A stretch of 64,000 nucleotides of DNA, from positions 1 to 64,000 of the forward strand of contig JAGCFO010000007.1 of the NCBI GenBank assembly GCA_017650105.1, in the 5' to 3' direction. Below are positions 44,581-54,700 of the stretch, piece after piece (position 1 is the stretch's first letter; the number at the start of each line of letters is the position of its first letter). The position numbers and the translations under genes are program-made. This DNA is from Bacteroidaceae bacterium. GTDB taxonomy: Bacteria; Bacteroidota; Bacteroidia; Bacteroidales; Bacteroidaceae. Below the pieces are notes generated by a model that was given only the letters and a program-made list of their open reading frames with translations, searched no databases and had not been told where the DNA came from.

Positions 44581-45951
44581 ATGAAGACTAAGAACACAAA
44601 AAGAGTCGTTCTCATAGTGGGAGCTATCATTTTAGCAATCTTCCCTTGCTTTGCCGACAATGCTGCAGATTCGCAACTGACAGCTGACACAGACCATGCT
44701 TGGACTCTCTCTGACTGTATAAACCACGCTATAGAAAACAACATCACTATCAAACAGACAGCCATCAACGTGGAACAGCGCCAAAACGAACTGAGTTCAG
44801 CAAAGGCACGAATGCTACCGGGAGTAAGCGCAGGAGCCTCCCAGAGCTACTCTTTCGGGCGAGGACTGACATCCGACAACACGTATGCCCAAACGAATAC
44901 AACTAACACCTCGCTTTATGTTGGTGCTGACTTTACTCTCTTCCAAGGCTTTGCTATCAAAAACAACATTGAATTGAGCAAGCTAAACCTTGAGGCTGCT
45001 ACTGAGGACCTAGAGAAAGCGAAGAACGATATAAGGGTTGCCGTAGCACAAGCATACGTGCAGACACTCTATAATATGGAAATAGCAGAAGTTGCACGAA
45101 GCCAAGTGGAAGTAGACTCACTGCAGGTAGAGAGGCTAAAGGCACTCTGTGCCAGCGGAAAGGCAATTTCGGCAGACGTGAGCGTGCAGGAAGCCACGCT
45201 TGCGCAGAGCCGTCTCACCGAAACACAAGCTCTTAACAATCTACATCTTGCCATCCTCGACCTTACACAGCTATTAGAGATTCCTTCACCCGAACATTTT
45301 GCTGTAGTACGCCCTAAAGTGGATGATATTGACAATGTAATGACAATCACGCCTGACGAAATCTATGCTGAAGCTATGCAGACAAAGCCTGAAGTGCGTG
45401 GAGAACGCATCAGACTAGAAGCTGCAGACAGAAGCATTGACATCGCAAAATCTGGATGGTACCCGTCCTTGTCGCTGAGCACAGGATTCGGTTCTAACTA
45501 TTATACTATGTCGAGCATGCCATCTCCGAGTTTTAGCACGCAGATAAAAAACAACTTCAGTCCCAGCCTCGGACTTTCGATGAGTATCCCTATCTTCGAC
45601 CGACTCACTACGAGGAACAACGTGCGTTCTGCACGCATGACATATCGTATGCAAGAGCTGCAACTTGAGAATGTGAGCAAAAATCTCTATAAGGAGATAC
45701 AGCAGGCATACTATAATGCCGTAGCTGCCGAGAGCAAGTACAGAGGCAGCATGACGGCGGAGAAGAGCGCAAAGGAGGCTTTTGAGGTAGTGAGCGCCAA
45801 ATACGAGAACAGCAAGGCAAACGCCACAGAGTTTAACGAGGCAAAGAATAGGTTTATGTCGGCATCGTCAGAGATGGTGCAGGCACGATATCAGTATCTC
45901 TATCAGTCTCGGCTTCTCGACTTCTATCGTGGCAAGGAGCTGGCGTTCTAA
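44581..45951 (+). CDS. TolC family outer-membrane efflux protein
   Basis: This 456-residue protein has a signal peptide and two repeats of the TolC fold, with the long helices at about 40-120 and 145-200, and again at about 260-310 and 350-420. Motifs include MLPGVSAGASQSYSFGRGL and WYPSLSLSTGFGSNYYT. It forms the outer-membrane duct of the exporter. It is the last gene, 15 nt after the adaptor, and is followed by a strong terminator. Confidence 0.93.
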   Translation: MKTKNTKRVVLIVGAIILAIFPCFADNAADSQLTADTDHAWTLSDCINHAIENNITIKQTAINVEQRQNELSSAKARMLPGVSAGASQSYSFGRGLTSDNTYAQTNTTNTSLYVGADFTLFQGFAIKNNIELSKLNLEAATEDLEKAKNDIRVAVAQAYVQTLYNMEIAEVARSQVEVDSLQVERLKALCASGKAISADVSVQEATLAQSRLTETQALNNLHLAILDLTQLLEIPSPEHFAVVRPKVDDIDNVMTITPDEIYAEAMQTKPEVRGERIRLEAADRSIDIAKSGWYPSLSLSTGFGSNYYTMSSMPSPSFSTQIKNNFSPSLGLSMSIPIFDRLTTRNNVRSARMTYRMQELQLENVSKNLYKEIQQAYYNAVAAESKYRGSMTAEKSAKEAFEVVSAKYENSKANATEFNEAKNRFMSASSEMVQARYQYLYQSRLLDFYRGKELAF

Positions 45952-45982
45952 ACCTCCCTCTCCTTTATTCCAGCAACAAAAA

Positions 45983-46012
45983 GAAAGGTACGGCACATTT
46001 GCCGTACCTTTC
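45983..46012. terminator. Bidirectional terminator after the exporter operon
   Basis: GAAAGGTACGGCA pairs perfectly with TGCCGTACCTTTC across a 4-nt loop, between convergent genes. Confidence 0.82.
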
Positions 46013-46047
46013 GTGTATCATAACGAAAAGAGGAACAAAGGGGATTT

Positions 46048-47517
46048 TTATTTGTCCTTTTTCTTGCCCCAGAGGCGTGTCATATCTTCCAATGTCTTGC
46101 CCTTCGTCTCAGGCACTAGTCGCCAAACAAAGATGGCTGCTATCACACAGATGATACCATAGAGCGTATATACAAACATATGTCCAAACTTGTCGCCCAT
46201 GTTCCCAAACTCCATATTATAGAGCGGCACAAACGTGGAACTGACGATAAAGTTGAAAATCCACTGGAAGGCGACAGCTACTGCCACAGCTGCTCCGCGG
46301 ATAGTATTGGGGAAGATTTCGCTGATAAGTACCCAGCAGATAGGTCCCCAAGAGAACATGAAGCATGCGCTGTAGAAAATAATGCTAATAACGCAGACAA
46401 TGGGAGGCAGCACCACAATGTTGCAGAGAGCTACTCCAAAAGCCCCTATCGCCATACCGATACTCCCCCAGATGAGAAGAGGTTTGCGCCCTATCTTCTC
46501 CACCGTGAAGATAGCGACAAGAGTGAAGAGGATATTTACCACACCCATGATTACAGTCTGCACCATTGGGCTTTCCATACCCATAGAAGCGAAGATACGC
46601 GGTGCGAAATAGAGCACAGCATTGATGCCCACAGCCTGTTGGAACACGCTCAACATAATGCCAATGAAAACTACAAGGAACCCGTAGCTGAATAGGCGCT
46701 CAGTCTTCTGAGTTGTTGTAGCCTTGATGTCGGCAAGAATCTCTCGTGCGCGTTCAACGCCGTTGATGCGACTCAAGACGTAAAGAGCTTTTTCATCACG
46801 TCCTGTCATAGCCAAATGACGCGGTGTTTCCGGAACGAGCAAGATTAGCAGAGTGAAGAGTCCGGCAGGAACACATTCGCTGACAAACATCACGCGCCAA
46901 CCTTCGGCAGCATACCACGAGGGATCAACGTTGTTCAGCAGAGTGCTCAGCGGATTGAGGTGACTGCGCATGATGAGGAAGTTGACAAAATAGACAACCA
47001 ACTGTCCGAAAATGATGGCAAACTGGTTCCACGACACAAGGGTTCCGCGCAGACGACTTGGAGCAACCTCTGCGATATACATGGGGCAGATAGCCGATGC
47101 CATACCGACGCCGATACCTCCCAATACGCGGTAAAGATTGAAGGCAACAAGCAGGCCCTTGCTGGCATCTCCCTTCTGGAAGAAGAAAAACTCTGGATAG
47201 TAGCTACCGGCTGCTGAAAGGAAGAAGCAGACACCTGCGATGAACAGGGCACGCTTACGTCCCAATCGCGTAGCCATAAATCCGGATATAGCGCTACCGA
47301 TGATACAGCCTATGAGCGCACTCGACGAAGTGATGCCATGCAGCGCATCGGTGTACTGGAAGTCAGAGGCTTGATTGAAGAACATCTGCAGGCCTCCCTC
47401 AGCTCCGCTGATGACAGCAGTGTCATAGCCAAAGAGCAAGCCTCCGATAACGGCAACCAGCACTATAGAAAAAAGGTATAGCTTGCTGCCGTTTTGTGTG
47501 GGGGTATAGGTTTTCAT
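46048..47517 (-). CDS. Sugar porter family MFS transporter (XylE-like)
   Basis: This 489-residue transporter has twelve predicted membrane segments and the sugar-porter signatures LLFGYDTAVISG, RLGRKRAL, FQQAVGINAVLYFAPRIF, GRKPLLIWG and the terminal VPETKGKTLEDM. Relatives are proton-sugar symporters for xylose, arabinose or glucose. The exact sugar is not shown. ATG 47517 fits the family start (KLYLFSIVLVAVIGGLLFG); 11 codons upstream are unlikely. No promoter is clear. Confidence 0.92.
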   Translation of the reverse strand: MKTYTPTQNGSKLYLFSIVLVAVIGGLLFGYDTAVISGAEGGLQMFFNQASDFQYTDALHGITSSSALIGCIIGSAISGFMATRLGRKRALFIAGVCFFLSAAGSYYPEFFFFQKGDASKGLLVAFNLYRVLGGIGVGMASAICPMYIAEVAPSRLRGTLVSWNQFAIIFGQLVVYFVNFLIMRSHLNPLSTLLNNVDPSWYAAEGWRVMFVSECVPAGLFTLLILLVPETPRHLAMTGRDEKALYVLSRINGVERAREILADIKATTTQKTERLFSYGFLVVFIGIMLSVFQQAVGINAVLYFAPRIFASMGMESPMVQTVIMGVVNILFTLVAIFTVEKIGRKPLLIWGSIGMAIGAFGVALCNIVVLPPIVCVISIIFYSACFMFSWGPICWVLISEIFPNTIRGAAVAVAVAFQWIFNFIVSSTFVPLYNMEFGNMGDKFGHMFVYTLYGIICVIAAIFVWRLVPETKGKTLEDMTRLWGKKKDK

Positions 47518-47533
47518 GTCAAGATTTTTAAAC

Positions 47534-47568
47534 GATTGTTCTCCCTGCACGAGTCAGGAAGAACAATC
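47534..47568. other. Inverted repeat between the C1 peptidase and sugar transporter genes
   Basis: GATTGTTCTCCCTG pairs with CAGGAAGAACAATC (one mismatch) across a 7-nt loop. Neither strand shows a clean U-run, so it may be a weak terminator for the peptidase gene or a regulatory site for the transporter. Confidence 0.55.
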
Positions 47569-47587
47569 AAGTTTGACTAATGGTTTT

Positions 47588-48778
47588 TTACTTTATGCCC
47601 AATTTCTTACGAATATCCTTAGGCACAGCATCCTTATGCACGAGGATGTTGATAGTCTTATAAGCTACAAAAGGATAGCTCACATACCAGCAGCCTCCGT
47701 GAGGACCATAGGTGCCCCATGAGTTTTTCATCATAAAGTACTCTTTGCCGTCCTTATCCTTAGCGATACCGTAAATCACCATACCATGATCGTCGGTTGT
47801 CTCCCAGTTATCGTAGCCGAGCTGACGCATTTCCTGAGTGATTTCCTTCTCCCCTGTGGCAGGTTTTGCTTCGGTAGCACCCTTGCCGTTGTCACCAGTC
47901 CAACGAGCGGCGTCGCTGCCTTCCTTGCTCTCTACGGGTTTGTCGTCGGGCACAGTTACCACACCTTTAGTACGGTCGAATCCCTTCTCGCTCACGTCAG
48001 CGCCCCAAGCAAACGTGTAACCATTGCGTACTGCATAGTCCATTGTCTGCATCAGCTCATCGAGAGGAAGGTTATAAGAGCGTCCCCAGCGCCAGTTGTC
48101 CTGCACTTCGATTACGAACTGCTCGTAGAAGGGGTGATGGGTAAAGGATGTCAGGCTCACATAGTCGTCAAGATTAAGACCGAGCGAAGCGGCAAAGGTC
48201 TGTGGAGTGTAGGTTTTGCCTTTATATTCGAACTTCTCGGGAATCTCTCCGAAGTAGTGCTCGTAGATAGAACTGAGGTCTTTCTTCCACACGGGGTTCA
48301 CATTCTTGAAGTTCCCCTTAGCAATAGTGGAAACGACAGCTCCTGTCACCTTCTGCAGCTGAGTGAAGTTGAAGAGTGAATCGCCATAAAGCGTGCCGGG
48401 GGCAGGCATTGCGTCCTGAGGCACAATACCATAGTGTTTCAGGCAATATACGGCATCGTAGAAAGAACCACCCTCGCTGAAGCTCACATCACCGTGAGTA
48501 CGTACGGCAGCATCAGCGCGATCCAGATAAGTAAGGTAGCAGAGATACGATTCGTTGAGGTCGTACTCTCCCTTGCCCATACGGAGAAGTTCGCTCTCAA
48601 AGAATCCGAGGGAAGAATAAGCCCAGCATGTTCCGCTACGATGCTGATCCTTAACGGAAGTAATGGCGTTTTCTACTACTGGAGTAAAATCGGAACTCTC
48701 TTCTTTCTTTTCGTCCTGTGCAGAGCACACTACAGGAATCATAATGGCCGAAAGAGCCAATGCAAAAATTTTTTTCAT
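47588..48778 (-). CDS. Secreted C1-family cysteine peptidase (aminopeptidase C/bleomycin hydrolase-like)
   Basis: This 396-residue protein has a signal peptide (ending VVCSAQ) and the C1B catalytic set: Gln-loop and nucleophile in DQHRSGTCWAYSS (Cys51), histidine in TTDDHGMVIYG (His331) and asparagine in MMKNSWGTYG (Asn352). Its length and insertions match bleomycin hydrolase/aminopeptidase C rather than papain, but it is exported. It probably degrades peptides outside the cytoplasm. The start at 48778 begins the signal peptide. Confidence 0.9.
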   Translation of the reverse strand: MKKIFALALSAIMIPVVCSAQDEKKEESSDFTPVVENAITSVKDQHRSGTCWAYSSLGFFESELLRMGKGEYDLNESYLCYLTYLDRADAAVRTHGDVSFSEGGSFYDAVYCLKHYGIVPQDAMPAPGTLYGDSLFNFTQLQKVTGAVVSTIAKGNFKNVNPVWKKDLSSIYEHYFGEIPEKFEYKGKTYTPQTFAASLGLNLDDYVSLTSFTHHPFYEQFVIEVQDNWRWGRSYNLPLDELMQTMDYAVRNGYTFAWGADVSEKGFDRTKGVVTVPDDKPVESKEGSDAARWTGDNGKGATEAKPATGEKEITQEMRQLGYDNWETTDDHGMVIYGIAKDKDGKEYFMMKNSWGTYGPHGGCWYVSYPFVAYKTINILVHKDAVPKDIRKKLGIK

Positions 48779-48840
48779 GTTTTCTATAAGCAATTAATTG
48801 TGGTGTTCTATGTTTAATGAGCCGTAACGGCAAAATTTTT

Positions 48841-48849
48841 GCAAATATA
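48841..48849 (-). promoter_or_regulatory. -7 promoter box for the C1 peptidase gene
   Basis: The minus strand reads TATATTTGC, 62 nt upstream of the ATG, back to back with the divergent epimerase promoter. Confidence 0.6.
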
Positions 48850-48868
48850 GTCTTTTTCTTTTTTATTC

Positions 48869-48900
48869 TTTGTCTTTCGGTACATTTTTTCTACTTTTGC
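48869..48900 (+). promoter_or_regulatory. Promoter of the epimerase gene
   Basis: TTTG at 48869-48872 and TACTTTTGC at 48892-48900 are 19 nt apart, 22 nt upstream of the ATG. Confidence 0.85.
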
Positions 48901-48922
48901 AAAAAATAATAAGGAAAAAGAC

Positions 48923-49960
48923 ATGAAAGTATTAGTTACCGGTTCAGCCGGATTCATTGGTTCCAAGTTAGCTTATCGTCTTGCAGAGCGTGGGGACGAG
49001 GTTGTGGGGCTCGACAACATCAACGACTATTATGACGTGCGCCTCAAGATAGGGCGTCTGGCAGAATGTGGCATCACGCGCCCTGCCGACTATTTCTACG
49101 ATGACGAGATGGTACAGAGCACGCTTTTCCCCTCTTACCGATTCACTCGCACCGACCTCACCCATCGCGAGGCTCTCGAGAAGCTGTTTGCCGAGGAGAA
49201 CTTCGACGTTGTCGTGAACTTAGCGGCTCAAGCTGGGGTGCGTTACTCTATTACCAATCCTTATGCCTATCTCGACAGCAATCTGGTAGGGTTTATGAAT
49301 ATCCTTGAGTGCTGCCGACACAATCAGGTGAAATACCTTGTCTATGCTTCTTCCTCTTCGGTATATGGGCTTAACAGCAAAGTTCCCTTCAGCGAAGACG
49401 ATATGGTGGATTCCCCCGTCAGCCTCTATGCTGCCAGCAAGAAGGCCAACGAGCTGATGGCTCACGCATATAGCAAGCTCTACTCCTTGCCTACCACAGG
49501 ATTGCGCTTCTTTACCGTGTATGGTCCTTGGGGACGTCCCGATATGGCCCCAATGCTCTTTGCCAAAGCCATTTCCAATGGGGAGCCTATCAAAGTGTTC
49601 AATCACGGCGATTTGAGCCGCGACTTTACTTTCGTCGACGACATCATCAAGGGCACGATGCAAGTTATCGACAACCCTCCCGTAGCAGAACTCTGCCCCA
49701 ACGAAGTTCCTTGGCGCGTATATAACATAGGTTGTTCTCAGCCCGTCAAGCTGATGGATTTCATCAGCGAGATAGAAAACGCCCTCGGCGTAGAAGCTAA
49801 GAAAGAATTTCTGCCGATGCAGCAAGGAGATGTCTATCAGACGTATGCCGATACCACAAAGCTTGAAAAAGAGATGGGCTATCGTCCCACGACTTCACTC
49901 CACGAGGGTATCGCACAGTTTATCGCTTGGTACAAGTCTGACAAGAATCCCTTGCGATAA
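48923..49960 (+). CDS. Nucleotide-sugar epimerase (UDP-glucuronate 4-epimerase-like)
   Basis: This 345-residue extended short-chain dehydrogenase has the NAD site GSAGFIG (7-13), LAAQAGVRYSI, YASSSSVYG, the catalytic Y169xxxK173 and YGPWGRPDMA. The NINDYYD segment and the long insert after it match the UDP-glucuronate/UDP-glucose 4-epimerase subgroup used for capsule and O-antigen sugars. It is monocistronic with a consensus promoter and a strong terminator; no capsule cluster surrounds it. Confidence 0.9.
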   Translation: MKVLVTGSAGFIGSKLAYRLAERGDEVVGLDNINDYYDVRLKIGRLAECGITRPADYFYDDEMVQSTLFPSYRFTRTDLTHREALEKLFAEENFDVVVNLAAQAGVRYSITNPYAYLDSNLVGFMNILECCRHNQVKYLVYASSSSVYGLNSKVPFSEDDMVDSPVSLYAASKKANELMAHAYSKLYSLPTTGLRFFTVYGPWGRPDMAPMLFAKAISNGEPIKVFNHGDLSRDFTFVDDIIKGTMQVIDNPPVAELCPNEVPWRVYNIGCSQPVKLMDFISEIENALGVEAKKEFLPMQQGDVYQTYADTTKLEKEMGYRPTTSLHEGIAQFIAWYKSDKNPLR

Positions 49961-50002
49961 GCGAATGTAGGGAATCCGCATGTGCGGATTCCCTACATTC
50001 GC
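49961..50002 (+). terminator. Terminator of the epimerase gene
   Basis: A perfect 20-bp stem (beginning GCGAATGTAG) closes over a 2-nt loop and is followed by TTTCTGTT. It begins at the first base after the stop codon. Confidence 0.82.
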
Positions 50003-50318
50003 TTTCTGTTATCGTCTTTCTCGGAAGATAAGCTGGGAAAGTAAGGCTTCATCTACGAAGTAGCCCCTCCCATTAGAAAGGAAAAGAGCATTCAAGGCTC
50101 TTTTCCTTATGTTGTTATGTCCGAAGCCACGTTTGAGGCCTAAGGAAAAAACCGCTTAGTTGACTACAAACCCCTGTTCTTTCTCCAAAAAGTCAAAACG
50201 ACAAAGAAAAAATCATTAATATGCCATGAAAATATATTTCCACGCCGTGAAGAAATTTTTAGATAAATAACTTCGTGACTTTTTTTTGTTAATCTGGACT
50301 TTTTATTAAATAGTTTCC
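50003..50318. other. 316-nt gap without a gene
   Basis: I see no coding frame with support. A perfect 12-bp hairpin, AAGGAAAAGAGC/GCTCTTTTCCTT at 50078-50108, is the only structure; a short T-rich stretch follows it. The right half is AT-rich, like the adjacent genes. Confidence 0.6.
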
Positions 50319-50804
50319 TCAATCAAAGTCTTTAATAATAACCCAGATAATTAAGCCTGCTATTAAAGCAAGCAGGATGACATTAGACCAGTTGATATAC
50401 CGCTCCTTCTTTCCATTATCGTGTTTGAAATAATGTCCTAAAAACTTACTATGTCGTGAGTTTATGTTCAACACTATTTCTTCATCTTCTGAAAAGTACT
50501 TGTTCTTTACCGCTATTATCAGTTGTTGGGCTTGCGCAATCAACCTGTCGCACTCAACTATTTCATCTTCCAACTCCACAGTATCTTCAAATTCAGCAGG
50601 ATATTGATGCTCTCGTTCTTCCTCATCGTCAATCGCTTCATAAGAAAGGTTTGATTTCAGCCTATATACATCTGCTTGTATTTCGGAAAGTTTTTCTTTC
50701 AAGTCTGACAGGTCGAATGAAGGGTCAGATTTAAAATCTTTCTGCATTAGTGCAGAAAGGAATCCAATACCATTTTTAACGGCAGCCGATTCGTTCTCAA
50801 ACAT
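50319..50804 (-). CDS. Tail-anchored membrane protein, function unknown
   Basis: This 161-residue protein is acidic and helical, with a probable coiled coil (about 30-110), and ends in one membrane segment (VILLALIAGLIIWVI) with a few residues after it, so the bulk faces the cytoplasm. I recognise no family. Its codons are visibly AT-richer than those of neighbours. It lies 5 nt after the DNA glycosylase gene on the same strand, so the two form an operon and may have arrived together. Confidence 0.7.
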   Translation of the reverse strand: MFENESAAVKNGIGFLSALMQKDFKSDPSFDLSDLKEKLSEIQADVYRLKSNLSYEAIDDEEEREHQYPAEFEDTVELEDEIVECDRLIAQAQQLIIAVKNKYFSEDEEIVLNINSRHSKFLGHYFKHDNGKKERYINWSNVILLALIAGLIIWVIIKDFD

Positions 50805-50809
50805 AACGC

Positions 50810-51328
50810 TTATTCAAATATTCTGTTCCATTCTTTTGCAAGGACATTCAAATCACCCCATCCATGATTGGCATTAACGCCACTTGTTTCCGGCATTCGT
50901 AATACACGTATTTGATTGTTCGGGAATACTTTCTTCACTTTCTTTCTGATTTTTTTTCCAAACTTCTTATACTTCCCAAATCCGTTGATTGCGATTGTAT
51001 TTATTGTTGGATGATTTGACAGGAAACCACAAATATCAACCGGCCTAGCATCGCTAATCTTGTTGTCACAGCTCCCTATACGAATAGCGGATTCGTAATA
51101 ATCCCACAATGCAATATGATACTTTGCCAATAACTGCTTCTTTTCATTGTAATTGGTCGGTGTCGGTTCATTTTTCAGTAGGCACAATACTTTCCATATC
51201 CTGTTTGAATTGGAATAGTAATATTCATTTTCTCTAAGCGATTCTTGGCCTGGTAATGTGCCGAGTATCACGATTCTGGGATTATCGCACAATAGGGGCT
51301 CAAATCCGTATGTCCGTTTTTCATCCAT
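50810..51328 (-). CDS. Uracil-DNA glycosylase superfamily protein (DNA-deoxyinosine glycosylase-like)
   Basis: This 172-residue protein has the superfamily motif 1 region RIVILGTLPGQESL, the YYYSNSNRIWKVL segment, and ALWDYYESAIRIGSCDNKI, all characteristic of the small DNA-deoxyinosine (hypoxanthine) glycosylases; the C-terminal motif is RVLRMPETSGVNANHGWGD. It would remove deaminated bases. Its composition is AT-richer than surrounding genes, and it leads an operon with an unknown membrane protein. Confidence 0.85.
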   Translation of the reverse strand: MDEKRTYGFEPLLCDNPRIVILGTLPGQESLRENEYYYSNSNRIWKVLCLLKNEPTPTNYNEKKQLLAKYHIALWDYYESAIRIGSCDNKISDARPVDICGFLSNHPTINTIAINGFGKYKKFGKKIRKKVKKVFPNNQIRVLRMPETSGVNANHGWGDLNVLAKEWNRIFE

Positions 51329-51401
51329 TGAATTTATAGTAATTTATAATAAACTTCATATGTCCACGCTCGTGCAATTTCACGAAAGGGTAAAAAATGT
51401 C

Positions 51402-51410
51402 ACAAAAGTA
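51402..51410 (-). promoter_or_regulatory. -7 promoter box for the glycosylase operon
   Basis: The minus strand reads TACTTTTGT, 73 nt upstream of the ATG. The 432-nt gap 51329-51760 holds this box and a modular repeat; no gene is seen. Confidence 0.45.
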
Positions 51411-51553
51411 AAGAAATATCGGAGAGGACAAGACGTTTTCCTTTCTCTTTTGGGAAAAACTCTCAGTTTTGATTTTTACGTCAACCCAAAAGCAATTTGT
51501 TATGTTAAAAAAGGATGCCTTTCTAAAAAGCCCGTCTCAGCCCGCTTTCGCGA

Positions 51554-51683
51554 GGATGAAATATGAAGAAAGAAGCTCGCAGTATGAAGGAAGAAAAATT
51601 ATTTTTCCCTTCTACATCTCACGAGATTCCTTCTTCATATCGCGCGCTTCCTTCTCCAAAATTTTTTTTCCTTTGAGAAAAAG
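51554..51683. repeat. Modular intergenic repeat, locus 7 (inverted pair)
   Basis: The left part reads ATATGAAGAAAGAAGCTCGC and ATGAAGGAAG on the plus strand; the right part has CCTTCTTCATATCGCGCGC and CCTTCTCCAAAATTTTTTT, the same modules on the minus strand. The two halves can pair over AAAAATTATTTTT and flanks. Confidence 0.75.
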
Positions 51684-51760
51684 AATTCTTTCGTTTGTCT
51701 TATATCACCAAGTCACAAAAATCACTTTGGCACAACAAACTGACAGAACGGATTCCTCCG

Positions 51761-54700
51761 TCAGGGGCGAAGAATGAACTTGCTTCCGTTTCGGATATAG
51801 AGAGTGCCAGGCAGAGGATGGCTGACACGACGTCCGAAGAGGTCGTAGACAGCATCGTCGGGCTCTTTTTCGTCTGATATTCGCAAGACAGAAGTAGCTC
51901 CGTCCGCATCATAGAGCATAAGCTCTGCAAGGCCGAAGTCAGAATAGAGATTAGCGTCGTTTCCGGGGTGTGAACGGTAGTTGACATCTTCTATTGTGAG
52001 ACGCACGTAGAGGGCATTCTCTCCAAGATCAACTACCGGGCTTCGGTAAGCAGAAGCCTTATCGGCAATGTAGCCTCCGTCTTGAGGATAGGCATTGGGT
52101 ATGTTGAAGAGGACTCCTACTTCATTCCACGTTTCTCCGTCGGGAGAGGTGCTTATTCCTATCTTGAAGGGGCGCATGGAGGGATTGGTAGGACTGTATG
52201 CCTCAGTTACGAGATAGACGTAGCGTGTGTTGCCGTTGAGAGCGACTTGGAGGTATGGGCGCTTGCCGGAAAAGATTTCATCTACTTCGGCAGCGACAGC
52301 ATTCGAGCGATACTTGGTGCTTGCTTTCCCGTCGATGAGCTTGGCAAGGTCTGACAGACGTCCTCCCAGCAGATTGGTGCTGATTTGAGCAGCATCGGTG
52401 ATAAGAGGATACTGGGCAGTGAAGGGATACTGGGCAGTGAGTTCCTCTTGCTGCTGCATGAGTTGCTGCGAGTGATTTACGGCAGCAAGACGATTGTCGT
52501 CAACGGGAGTAAATCGCCACGAAGCGGGTGTTGCCGGCTCATTGGTAGGAGCAATACCAACTACACGCCCTCCTGTGCCCATTCCGGAATCAAAGAAATC
52601 GGGATAATAGTCGAGTCCGTTCTCTTCAGAGCGAATGGCATACTCCCCATCGGCAAGGGTATAGATGAGCTGAACTTTGTCGCCCTCTGGAGTGAGGAAA
52701 GCATAACTTTCATCAGCAAGATGCAGACTTGTGCCCGTTGCGTAATTGCGGATAAGGTAGCGACAAGCCTTGTTGACTGTTTCGAGGTAGCGCACTTCCC
52801 ACACAAAGGCAGGATTCGAGTAATCTACGTTGTTCCAAGCGACAAGGGTGTCTCCGAATGCATAGAGAGCCTTAGTGAAGGGAATATCGAAGGCATTCTC
52901 GATGTAATAAAGTCCGTCTTCGATGTCACGCCTTACAAGTATAGCATCGTAAGCCGCACGTAACTGCTCCTCAAGAGCTGCATACTCCTCTTCAGAAAGG
53001 GAACGATTGGCAAGAGCGCTCTGCGCTTGAAGGAGAACAGCAAGGTAGGCATCTGCCGTAGTCCTGTCAAACGTACTGCTATAATAGTTGTTGCCGTCGG
53101 AATTGAAAGCAGCAACGCAAGCGGATAACGAGAGGTAGGCAGGTGAACTGTAGCTTGCAAATACATGAGTGGCATCGGTAAGACGCTGGATGTCGTAGTC
53201 GCCTGCAAGTCCTGCCCGGAAGCGAGCGGTAACATCATCGTAAAGGCTCTTGAAATCGTTGACAATAGCAGCATCGACAATATGAGTGGACTTTACTCCA
53301 TAAAGGGCAATGCTGTCAAGATGGAAGCGATGATGACCCTCAACAAGGTTTTCTGTTCCGTCAACATCGTAGTTGATATTGTTAACCTCAATTCGTAAGT
53401 AACGATAAAGCTCTGGGATGCTGACTATACCAGTACTCCAATCGGAAGTGGAGACAGCCTCATCTTCGGAATATGCTCTTTGAAGGTCATAGGGTAGCGC
53501 ATTGGGTAATGCGTCGTAGACAGCAAGAGAGGTCCATGTGGCAGCATCGTTGCTGGCATAGAGTGTTACCTTCGACGGGCGGCCCAGCATTCTTTGACTA
53601 TAAGTGTGAAGGATGAAGTCCTTCGAAGGAGTGCTGCCGAAGTCAACAAGCACATAGGAATCTGCATCGTCTGACGTAATGGTGTTGGCAACGATAGCGA
53701 GGGGCTTGTCCTCAACGTAGCATCTGTTAAAAATATCGGATGCCTCTGCGAGAGAATGCTTGACGCGCGCTGTGTTAAGGTCAGCAGAATTGGCACGAAC
53801 AAGGCTAACAGTCTTTGCTATACTAATAGAATTGGTGGTACCAGCATACTGGGAAGCGAGCAAGGCGAATCCACTTTCACAAATGTTGGTGCCTGAGATT
53901 ACATAGCTATCGTCAGGCCTGCCGAGAGGAGCAACTGTGAAATCTTCGTTTACGATTACCCTGAAGCCAGAAGCGAGGTTACGGTAGCAATGATTCTGAC
54001 TCACATCATCTTTCTCCCTTATCCACAACTGAGTGGGATCTGTAGCGTCAAAATCGTGCCAAACAAGACTATCGGTACCACTAACGGCTGGATGAGATTG
54101 GAGTGTCTTCTCACAAAGAGTGGCAGCGTCAGAAGGACGATTGATAACGAGGTAGTAGGCTTCGAAGGGTTCATCAGCTACTGGCTTTAGACTCTCGAAG
54201 GGAATACCCTCAAGTTTGAACTCCTTGAAGCTGAGGCAAGACTGTTCCCTCATATTGACAATTACCCCCAACGACACCTCTGCTGCCTGGGGCAGAGTGA
54301 AGCTGACGGAGCACTCGTTGAGCATATTCCATGCTATCGCACCCGATTCACAATCTTCCTCGCCCAGAAGGGTTGAGCCGTAGTTGACAAGGATTCGACT
54401 GGTCTGTGTAGAAGTACCGTCGCTGAGGGTGCAGGAGAAAGTATATTGCCCTGCAGGCAGCGTAACAGTCTGCCATAAATGATAGTCGAGGAGTTCATCA
54501 GCGAAGTTGCTCCAGATGGTTTCTATTGTGATATCGTTTCCATGTGAGGTATCCACATGTGCACCAGTGATGATGTTGCCGTTAACAATAGCGTTGGCTT
54601 CCTTCCATCCGCTGCGCTGAGTACCCATTTCTAGCCTGCGGAAACGGCTGCTGTTTGTGGGATTGACTGTACCGCTTGCTGTGTAATAAGGACGCTGGTA

